In this document: positions 7,201-12,275 of the stretch, in pieces | Layout of the letters: each line of letters opens with the position of its first letter | Numbering within the stretch: the first letter of the stretch is position 1 | Assembly: GCA_046160725.1 (NCBI GenBank) | Contig: JBJXHB010000381.1 | Coordinates: forward strand, 1-12,275 | Source: JBJXHB01 sp046160725 | GTDB taxonomy: Bacteria > Pseudomonadota > Gammaproteobacteria > Burkholderiales > Burkholderiaceae_C | Direction of reading: 5' to 3' | Length of the DNA: 12,275 bases | The notes under the pieces: model-generated | What the model saw: only the letters and a program-made list of their open reading frames with translations | What the model was told of the DNA's origin: nothing | The model's database searches: none | Position numbers and translations under genes: made by a program

Positions 7201-10200
7201 TGCCGGACAGCGTGGTCGGCGCTCCAAGCGACACGGCGGCGCCATACGCCTGCGCCCCGGTCGTGGTCACCACGGTGCCGTTGATGGCCACCGGGCCGGT
7301 AGCAGACAGGCTGGCCAGTGCCGCACTGGCACCCACTGCCCCGCCCAGCGTGGTGGTCCCGGTCGTGGAAACCGCCAGATCCTGCACGCCGGCCGAGGCG
7401 CCGTCGACGCTGCTGGTGAGGTTGACCGCACCGCTGCCGCTGCGCAGGGTCAGGTCGGTGGGCAGGGTCAGCGCATTGGCGGTCAGGGCGCCGGTGCCGT
7501 CCGTGCGGCCGATGGTGACGGCGCTGAAGCCGGCGAACTTGTTCAGCGTGGCCTGGCTGATCTGCAGCGTGCCGGCCGCGCCGGCCAGGCCGATCGTGGT
7601 GCCTGCCGCATCTGCCGCCAGCAACAGCTGGCCGCTGCCGGAGACGTTGCCATTGAAGGCCATGGCCGCGGCCTGGATGTCGACCGCGTTCGCGCCGGCC
7701 GCAAGATCCTGGGCGAAGGTCACCGCGCTGGCGCGCAGCATCGAGCCACCGGCCAGTGTCAGGTTGCCGCTGTAGGTCTGCGCACCCGAAGTCAGGATGC
7801 TGCCGCCCGCGAACTGCGCGGCGCCGGCGATGCTCAGGGTATCCAGAACCCGAATCGTTCCGACCGACGAACCGATGGTGGTGAGCCCGGTGGTGTTGAC
7901 CGCCAGGTCGCGCGCGCCGCCAAGGGCGCTGTCGACCAGGCCGGATAGGGTGATCGCGCCACTGCCGCTCTGGATGACCATGTCGGTCGGCAGGGTCAGC
8001 GCGCCAGCGGTGATCAGGGCCACGCCATCGGCGCGCCCGACGGTGAGCGTGGACGACGAGGCAAAGGCGTCCAGCAGCGCCTGGCTCAGCTGCAGCGCTC
8101 CCGACCCACCGGCAGCGCCGACGGTGCCGCCTGCAGCCGCCGGTGCCAGCTGGACAGCGCCGTTGCCGGTGGCCGTGGCGCCCATGGTCAGGCTGTCGGC
8201 AAACATCGCCAGACTGTTGGCGCCATGCGCCAGGGTGCCGGTGACCGCGACACTGCTGCCGCTCAGCGTGGTACCGGTGCCCAGGGTGACCGCCGCCCCG
8301 TAGGACTGACCGCCCGTGGTGCTGACGGCCGCCCCGTTGATGGCGACCGGGCCGGAGATCGATACCGACCGTGGTGCCGCGACGGCCCCCACGGCACCAC
8401 CCAGCGTGGTGTTGCCGGTCGTCGAGACGACAAGGTCGTGCGTGCCGGCCGTGGCGTCGTTGATCGTGCCGGTCAACTGCATGGCGCCGCTGGCCGAGCG
8501 CAGCGTCACGTGGGCCGGCATGGTGACATTGCCGGCCGTTAGCGCGCCAGTGCCATCGGCCCGGCCAATCGTGACGCGGTTGTAGCCCGCGAACTTGTCC
8601 AGTGTGGCCTGGCTGATCTGGAGCCCACCGGCACCGCCGGAAAGCCCGATGCTGCCGTTGGCAACGTCTGGCGCCAGGAGCAGGTTGCCGGTGCCGACCA
8701 CGGCACCACCGAAGGTGATCGAGCCGGCCTGGATGTCGAGCTGGTTGGCGCCGGTCGTCAGCGTGCCGCCGACCGTGACGGCGCTGGCCCGCTGCGTGGT
8801 GTCGCCCGACAGCAGCAGGCTGCTGCCGAAGGTCTGCGCGCCGCTGCTGCTGAGGGTGCCGCCGCCGAACTGGGCAGCGCCGGCAATGCTGAGGACGTCC
8901 AGGGGGCGCGTGGCGCCAACCGAGCCGCCGAAGCTGGTCAGGCCGGAGGTATTGACCGTCAGGTCCTTGGCGCCGCCGACGGCGCTCTCGATGACACCCG
9001 TGAACGCGACGTTGCCGAATGCGCTCTGGACCACCGTATCCGTGGTCAGGGTCAGCGCGCCAGCGGTGATGTCGCCGGTACCGCCAACCTGGCCGATGGT
9101 CAGCTGCGCAAGGCTGCCGAAGGCATCCAGCGTCGACTGGCTGATCTGCAACGTGCCGGCTCCCCCGGCCAGCCCGATCGACGTCGACGCGGTGATCGGC
9201 GCCAGCTGGACCGTTCCGGTGCCGGTCACCGGACCGGTGATGGCAATCGCGTCGCCCAGCAGCTTGACGTCCTGCGATCCGGTCGCCAGGCTGCTGTTGA
9301 ACGACAGGGAAGCACCCTGGATCGTGGCATCGGCGGTGATCGTGGTCGGCCCGGCATAGTTCTGCGTGCCGGTGGCGATGATCGAGCTGGCGCCAATGCT
9401 GGACTTGGTGTTGATGGTGACGTTGCCCAGCGGCTGCAACCCGCCGACCGCGCCGCTGAAGGTGACCAGGCCTGACGTGTCCACCTGCAGGTTCTTGTCG
9501 CCGACGCCGACGCTGCTGTCCACCGTGCCATTGAAGGTGACGTTGCCCGACGTGCTGCGGATGCGCAGGTTGCTCGGCAGCGTGACGCTGTTCGAAGCGA
9601 TGTCCTTGGTGGTGGTGTCGCTGCGGCCGATGATGATGGTCGCGTAGTCCTTCAGGCCATCGAGCTGGCCCTGCGAGACCTGGAACGTGCCGCTGGCACC
9701 GGCGATGCCGATGGTCTGGTCGGCGTTCGGCGCCAGCACGAACGTGCCGGTGCCAGTGATGCCGCCCAGGAACTGCACCGTGCTGGACTGGGTCTCGAAG
9801 ACGAAGACCTTGGTGTTGAGCAGCTTGCCGAACACCAGGTCGTCGCCGACCACCAGCAGGTCGCCGGCCAGCGTGACGGGCACCTGGTAGCTCTGGTCGC
9901 CGCTGGTCTTGACCGTGGTCTGGTTCGGGTCCTGTCCGATCAGGGCACTGCCGGCGCCCGATATGGCCAGCGTGGTCAGCGGCGTGGTGCCGCCGACGTT
10001 GCCCTTCAGCGTGGCGACGCCGCTGACGCTGATGGCCAGGTCCTGTGCGCCGTTGATGGTGCTGTTGAACGTGATGTCGCTGCCGGTCAGGGTGGCATTG
10101 CCGCCCAGCACGACCGGGCTGGCATAGCTCTGCGTCTCAGCGGTCGTGACCGAGCTCTCCAGGGTCAGATTGCCATTGACGGCAAGGTTGGAGACATTGC

Positions 10201-12275
10201 TCATGCCGCCCGCCGAGCGGATCGCGTCCGCGGCGGCGTTGCTGCTGTTGAGCGTCAATGCCGTGCCGCCGCCGTTGTAGCTGCCCTGCAGGTTGATCCG
10301 GGCGCTGCCGGCATCCAGGACGGTGTTCTGGAACGCCAGCACATTGCCGGCATAGGTCTGCGTACCCGTCGACGTGACGTCACCGCCGAGCCCGATGCCG
10401 GCGCCGCCGCCGGTCAGCGTGACGGCCGCGCCCGCGAGCGGGCCGCTGAGCGACAGCAGGCCGCTGGTGGCTGTCAGCGTGAGATCGGCCGTGCCGGTGT
10501 CGAGCGTGCCGGCCTGCAACAGCGACAGGCTGTTGCCTGCCTGGATGCTGACCGCCTGATTAGTACCGTTGGTCACCGAATTGACCGTCAGGCCGCTGGT
10601 GTCCACCAGGCTGATGGCACCGCCCGTCAGGGTGACGGAGCCGAAGTCGTTGTTCGGCTGGGTCAGCTTCACGTTGCCGCTGCCGGCATTCACGGTGGCC
10701 AGGCCCGCAATCGAGAGGGAGCCCGCCGTCTGGTTGATGTCGCTGTTGGTGGTGGTCAGCGACAGGTTGCCCGTGGTGGTGATGGCATGGCCGAGCGAGA
10801 GCCCGCCGGCGCCGTTCAGCGTGATGTCGGCGCCGCTGAGCGCGCCGCCCGTGGTGATGGATGTGCCCGCGTTCAGCGTGAGGTTGGCGGTGCCGGTGTT
10901 GATACCTCCGGCCGGCAGGTTGAGGCTGCCGCCGGCGATGATGCTGACGCCCTGGTTGGCGCCGCTGGTCAGTGAGGTGATGGTCAGGTCGTTCGCATCG
11001 CGCAGCGCGATGGAGCCGCCGGACACCACCAGCGTGCCGAAGTTGTTGGTCGGCTGGTTCAGCGTGATGGCGCCAGAGCCGGTGCTCACGTTGGCACCAC
11101 CCGCGGCACTCAGCGTGCCGGCCGTCTGCGTGATGGCGAAGTTGGTGGTGTTCAGCGACAGCGTGCCGGTGGCGGTCAGGTTGTCGCCGATGGTCAGGCC
11201 GTCGTTGCCGGTGATGGTGACGTTCTTGCCGGACAGGTCGCCAAACGTCGTCAGCGCGTCGCCCGCGGTCAGGACCAGGTTGGCGGTACCGGTGTCGATG
11301 CTGCCCAGCGGCATGCTCAAGGCATTGCCCGCGACCACCGTGACGTCCTTGTTGGCGCCGCTGACCAGCGATGTCACGGTCAGGCTGTTCTTGTCGCGCA
11401 GGCTGACCGCGCCACCCGTCGTCTTGACGTCGACCGACCCGAAGTCGTTGCTCGCGTTGTTCAACGTGATGGCCGAACTGTCGGCGTCGATCGTGGCCGC
11501 ACCGGCCACCGTCACCGCCGCGCTCTGGGTCAAGGCGCCGCCGGTGGTGAGGTTGAGGGACCCGACGTTGGACGATGCCAGGACCAGCGCATTGGCATCG
11601 CGCAGGGCGACAGCCCCGCCCGTCACTGAGATGCTGCTGAAGTCATTGGACTTATCGGTCAGCGTGACGTTGGCCACGCCGGCACCGATCGTGGTGGCGC
11701 CGCTGACCGTCAAGGCCCCGCTCTGCGTGAGCGCAGCGGCCACGTTGACAGCAAGACTGGTGGCGCTGGTCGTGCCCAGGACCAGTCCGTTCGCATCGGT
11801 GATCGCAATGGCACCGCCGGTTGCGGAAACGCTGGCGAAGTCATTGGTGGCCTGCGTCAGGGTGATGCTGCCTGTACCGGCGTTCACCTGGGTAGCGCCA
11901 CTCACGCTGGCGGCAGCCGTCTGCGTGACCGCACCATTGGCGCCGGAGGTGTCGACCGTCAGCGAGCCGACGTTGATCGTGGCGAGCGCCAGGGCCTGGT
12001 TGTTGGTGATGGTCGCCGCGCCGCTGGTGGTGGCCGCGAAGGTGCCGATCTTGTTGCCGGCCTGTGTCAGGTTGGTATCCGCGCCGCCGCTGTCGAAGGT
12101 AGCGGTGCCGCTGATCGTCGCGGCTGCGCTCTGGCTGATGGTGCCGCCACTGAGCAAGGTCAGCGACGTGGCGCTGATGCTGCCGAGCGTCACGTCATTG
12201 ACGTCACGCAGATTGAGGGCGCCGCCGGTCACGGCGATCGTCGAGAAGTCGTTGGTCGGCAGGCCGAGATTGACC
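4280..12275 (-). CDS. Giant filamentous-haemagglutinin-like beta-repeat exoprotein (TpsA-type), 5' end outside window
   Basis: The minus-strand frame is open to the window edge. The GTG at 12230-12232 is only an internal codon, since the upstream codons encode VNLGLPTNDFSTIA, which continues the repeat pattern. This gives 2,664 visible residues. Composition is dominated by Ala, Gly, Thr, Ser, Leu and Val, as in parallel beta-helix exoproteins exported by two-partner secretion. The order is 66-residue NDF repeats (from the edge to about 10350), a transition region, 176-178-residue modules (7043-9688), a composite of 72-75-residue units (5858-7042), a last divergent module, and a C-terminal domain with a helical stretch (ALQAVTAVVEDARQSRFEEA) ending in a CX8C pair. 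There are no other cysteines, and I saw only one Trp. The N-terminal signal/TPS domain and the TpsB-type transporter are not in view, so the secretion route is inferred. A role as adhesin or surface fibre is likely; a type Vb or other autotransporter-like or type I-exported giant protein remains possible. The caspase-family gene follows at 34 bp. Confidence 0.85.
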   Translation of the reverse strand, partial: VNLGLPTNDFSTIAVTGGALNLRDVNDVTLGSISATSLTLLSGGTISQSAAATISGTATFDSGGADTNLTQAGNKIGTFAATTSGAATITNNQALALATINVGSLTVDTSGANGAVTQTAAASVSGATQVNAGTGSITLTQATNDFASVSATGGAIAITDANGLVLGTTSATSLAVNVAAALTQSGALTVSGATTIGAGVANVTLTDKSNDFSSISVTGGAVALRDANALVLASSNVGSLNLTTGGALTQSAAVTVAGAATIDADSSAITLNNASNDFGSVDVKTTGGAVSLRDKNSLTVTSLVSGANKDVTVVAGNALSMPLGSIDTGTANLVLTAGDALTTFGDLSGKNVTITGNDGLTIGDNLTATGTLSLNTTNFAITQTAGTLSAAGGANVSTGSGAITLNQPTNNFGTLVVSGGSIALRDANDLTITSLTSGANQGVSIIAGGSLNLPAGGINTGTANLTLNAGTSITTGGALSGADITLNGAGGLSLGHAITTTGNLSLTTTNSDINQTAGSLSIAGLATVNAGSGNVKLTQPNNDFGSVTLTGGAISLVDTSGLTVNSVTNGTNQAVSIQAGNSLSLLQAGTLDTGTADLTLTATSGLLSLSGPLAGAAVTLTGGGAGIGLGGDVTSTGTQTYAGNVLAFQNTVLDAGSARINLQGSYNGGGTALTLNSSNAAADAIRSAGGMSNVSNLAVNGNLTLESSVTTAETQSYASPVVLGGNATLTGSDITFNSTINGAQDLAISVSGVATLKGNVGGTTPLTTLAISGAGSALIGQDPNQTTVKTSGDQSYQVPVTLAGDLLVVGDDLVFGKLLNTKVFVFETQSSTVQFLGGITGTGTFVLAPNADQTIGIAGASGTFQVSQGQLDGLKDYATIIIGRSDTTTKDIASNSVTLPSNLRIRSTSGNVTFNGTVDSSVGVGDKNLQVDTSGLVTFSGAVGGLQPLGNVTINTKSSIGASSIIATGTQNYAGPTTITADATIQGASLSFNSSLATGSQDVKLLGDAIAITGPVTGTGTVQLAPITASTSIGLAGGAGTLQISQSTLDAFGSLAQLTIGQVGGTGDITAGALTLTTDTVVQSAFGNVAFTGVIESAVGGAKDLTVNTSGLTSFGGSVGATRPLDVLSIAGAAQFGGGTLSSSGAQTFGSSLLLSGDTTQRASAVTVGGTLTTGANQLDIQAGSITFGGAVVGTGNLLLAPDVANGSIGLSGGAGGLQISQATLDKFAGYNRVTIGRADGTGALTAGNVTMPAHVTLRSASGAMQLTGTINDATAGTHDLVVSTTGNTTLGGAVGAVAAPRSVSISGPVAINGAAVSTTGGQSYGAAVTLGTGTTLSGSSVAVTGTLAHGANSLAMFADSLTMGATATGNGAVQLAPAAAGGTVGAAGGSGALQLSQALLDAFASSSTLTVGRADGVALITAGALTLPTDMVIQSGSGAITLSGLVDSALGGARDLAVNTTGLTTIGSSVGTIRVLDTLSIAGAAQFAGGSILTSGAQTYSGNLTLAGGSMLRASAVTFAQDLAAGANAVDIQAAAMAFNGNVSGSGQLLLAADAAGTTIGLAGAAGTLQISQATLNKFAGFSAVTIGRTDGTGALTANALTLPTDLTLRSGSGAVNLTSSVDGASAGVQDLAVSTTGTTTLGGAVGASAALASLSATGPVAINGTVVTTTGAQAYGAAVSLGAPTTLSGSTVGITGTLNNGTNPLAVFADSVTMGAASTGSGSVQLAPSSAGGSIGMTGAAGTLQLSQALLDAFATSSGLTIGRTDGTGAINANVMTLPTDMVIRSSTGSVTLGDTVNSGSGARDLAVNTSGLTSLNGAVGASAPLDTLAVSGASSLSAGSVTTAGAQTYTGAVTLGSANVLTGTAISFGSTVNGAQALTVNATGNTSFGTAVGGTTALASLTTDAAGATLIGGNVSTTGAQSYGDKLTLNADSTLTASAITLGGTVDGSKALVLDAADATVSAAIGNTAALNTLTATGRTALNGGSITTTGAQAFAGASTLGAATTINAATVTFGSALDGAQTLAINSAGNTAFGGAVGGTTALTSLALAGGGTVTLAGAGVTTSGAQSYSGSLTVGGANATFTASGLTFGGNVGGAKDLTLLTDALTATGISGSGVLTIAPQDKSISIGLAGAAGAMQISQATIDSAAGFTAHAFGRADGTGAIQSSDLTLRANTTLQTNTGDIRMNGKVDGAFDLTLNSGGQTRIAGPVGSVTALKSLTTDNNAGAADFDGKAGEQTVFDLADNTGRARVITTGAQTFNDPLNASVPMQFIGGAIKAVQPTSSFAGAIMATADSLSLASGAAITLGDVTLANGGAIQTGGLLDLSGALTLNGGSLVLTSTATPTALAAFTDAELKSKGNLAFGTLPVKEASATVFQSGTGVITTAAGSVLALRSPAGGTISLTAAGNKLGGGISAVSGTLNDTAIDRFNLGPEILLGEVRIVADRIQVVGAPPASNDQSVVNAGLEADFMRLSADQLATGTDGQIRVRLPYNSAQGTRTSVPGITFEMGAEALKTFGNFGGNNADTWVQVSVGGTVGGFLTVVPKGVGALPGATILLGGQPFPVPFYDGTGKLDQVRVFYNGATTQTAQETGALQAVTAVVEDARQSRFEEAVRTENVTARLRSGVIAEVGAGRPATVGRETIRLPQTCDVRPGQLKCE
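4283..5857 (-). other. Last divergent module and non-repetitive C-terminal domain of the exoprotein
   Basis: From 5857 a seventh head (AMQISQATID, FGRADGTG) begins and soon decays. A segment with FDGKAGEQTVFDL and RARVITTGAQTF follows, then ordinary strands to about 5050. The final 250 or so residues are not repetitive and more charged (LNDTAIDRFNLGPEILLGEVRIVADRI read in parts; LDQVRVFYNG), including a likely helix near 4430-4500. The last residues are PQTCDVRPGQLKCE, with cysteine codons at 4313-4315 and 4286-4288. In HMW-type TPS adhesins a C-terminal disulfide loop holds the protein on the cell surface; here the same role is inferred from position only. Confidence 0.65.
5858..7042 (-). 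repeat. Composite type B module with three extra 72-75-residue units
   Basis: The segment opens with a head like that of the module at 8098 (LQLSQALLDAFA, then IGRTDGTG). Instead of closing after 176 residues it runs for 395. Four [SA]GAQ / TGAQ signatures begin at 6733, 6511, 6295 and 6070, spaced 74, 72 and 75 residues apart. Each is followed by strands such as AITLGGTVDGSKAL or TVTFGSALDGAQTL and VGGTTAL. It closes with ISIGLAGAAG before the next head at 5857. The second half of the type B module has evidently been multiplied on its own. Confidence 0.85.
7043..9154 (-). repeat. Four tandem type B modules of exactly 176 residues (528 bp) each
   Basis: Modules begin at 9154, 8626, 8098 and 7570 and each ends just before the next. 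All share a head LQ[IL]SQxxL[DN]xF, an IGR[AT]DGTG-like turn about 20 residues in (IGQVGGTG in the first of these four), LTLPTD-like strands, DL.V.T.G and VG, then [GA]xQ[ST]Y and LLLAP or VQLAP, ending GxAGxxG. Two subtypes alternate. Modules at 9154 and 8098 carry SIAGAAQF and RASAVT. Modules at 8626 and 7570 carry GPVAING, YGAAV and MFADS/VFADS. The array therefore looks like duplications of a 352-residue (1,056-bp) pair. Confidence 0.9.
9155..9688 (-). repeat. Type B module 1 (178 residues)
   Basis: The module begins TFQVSQGQLD and contains IGRSD and TGTQNYAG, ending GLAGGAG. It is two residues longer than the next four modules and more divergent, as expected for the edge of a tandem array. 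Confidence 0.8.
9689..10351 (-). repeat. Transition region with degenerate QTY/QSY repeats
   Basis: This region lies between the type A and type B arrays. It holds three spaced copies of a G/E/D-x-Q-[ST]-Y signature (TGTQTYAG, AETQSYAS, SGDQSYQV), each followed by strand-like sequence such as VVLGGNATLTGSDITF. It then runs through a less repetitive stretch (FGKLLNTKVFVFETQS) into the first type B module. It is the least regular part of the stalk and may be a kink or a binding region. Confidence 0.6.
10352..12275 (-). repeat. Type A repeat array of the exoprotein: 66-residue units, doubled in later copies
   Basis: Seven copies are anchored on N-[DN]-F, or the variant NKIGTF, followed by TGGAxxLxDxNxLxL. 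The anchor Asn codons begin, in transcript order, at 12253, 12055, 11845, 11647, 11449, 11047 and 10651. Spacings are 66, 70, 66, 66, 134 and 132 residues. The two long units keep the same head and add about one extra period containing DTGTANLxLxAG and ITLNGAGGLSLG-like strands. Each 66-residue unit could be three beta-helix coils of about 22 residues; that structural reading is inference. Confidence 0.85.

Noticed and set aside
7043..9154. Regular 528-bp DNA repeats considered as a mobile or CRISPR-like array
   Set aside because: The periodicity is that of an open protein-coding frame with diverged copies. There are no identical short repeats with unique spacers and no terminal inverted repeats.
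4818..9890. Series of plus-strand open frames of 60-413 aa antisense to the exoprotein
   Set aside because: They mirror the repeats on the other strand: low-complexity Val/Pro/Ala-Ser products that recur with the repeat period, without consistent ribosome binding sites or recognisable domains.

Overview
The window is GC-rich throughout, with high third-position GC, Gram-negative-type secretion and outer-surface genes, and a Sel1-type repeat protein. This suits a high-GC betaproteobacterium, probably Burkholderiales, but no rRNA or housekeeping gene is present to fix the lineage. No tRNA, rRNA, IS element, CRISPR array or phage gene was seen.

Left part (1-2664, plus strand): a three-gene set of unknown function. 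The first gene is cut by the window edge. It has an N-terminal domain, a nine-residue Gly/Val stretch and an Ala-rich hydrophobic segment, followed by a beta-rich C-terminal region with seven cysteines. Its stop overlaps the start of the second gene (ATGA), a 258-residue protein that I do not recognise. After a 124-bp gap with small inverted repeats and a strong ribosome binding site comes a 133-residue gene. Its last 80 or so residues align without gaps to the N-terminal part of the first protein (1-231 against 2419-2649), but it stops where the long C-terminal region would begin.

Right part (2749-12275, minus strand): a convergent two-gene operon. The upstream gene fills about 8 kb (4280 to beyond 12275). 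It encodes 2,664 visible residues of a giant low-complexity beta-repeat exoprotein of the filamentous-haemagglutinin / two-partner-secretion type. Its start, and the TPS domain that would be expected, lie outside the window. The repeats have clear order: a 66-residue (and doubled 132-134-residue) family first, then a family with four consecutive modules of exactly 176 residues in which two subtypes alternate, then a composite region of 72-75-residue units, then a C-terminal domain ending in a CX8C pair. Those two cysteines are the only ones in the visible protein. Thirty-four bases downstream is a 498-residue caspase-family (peptidase C14-like) protein with a Tat-like signal peptide, a His128/Cys182 dyad, a charged coiled coil and C-terminal Sel1-like repeats.

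The most interesting possibility is that the operon is a paired system: a surface exoprotein, perhaps anchored by a C-terminal disulfide loop, made with an exported caspase-like protease that could process it or act with it. The pairing and sequence features are seen directly; the functional link is inference.
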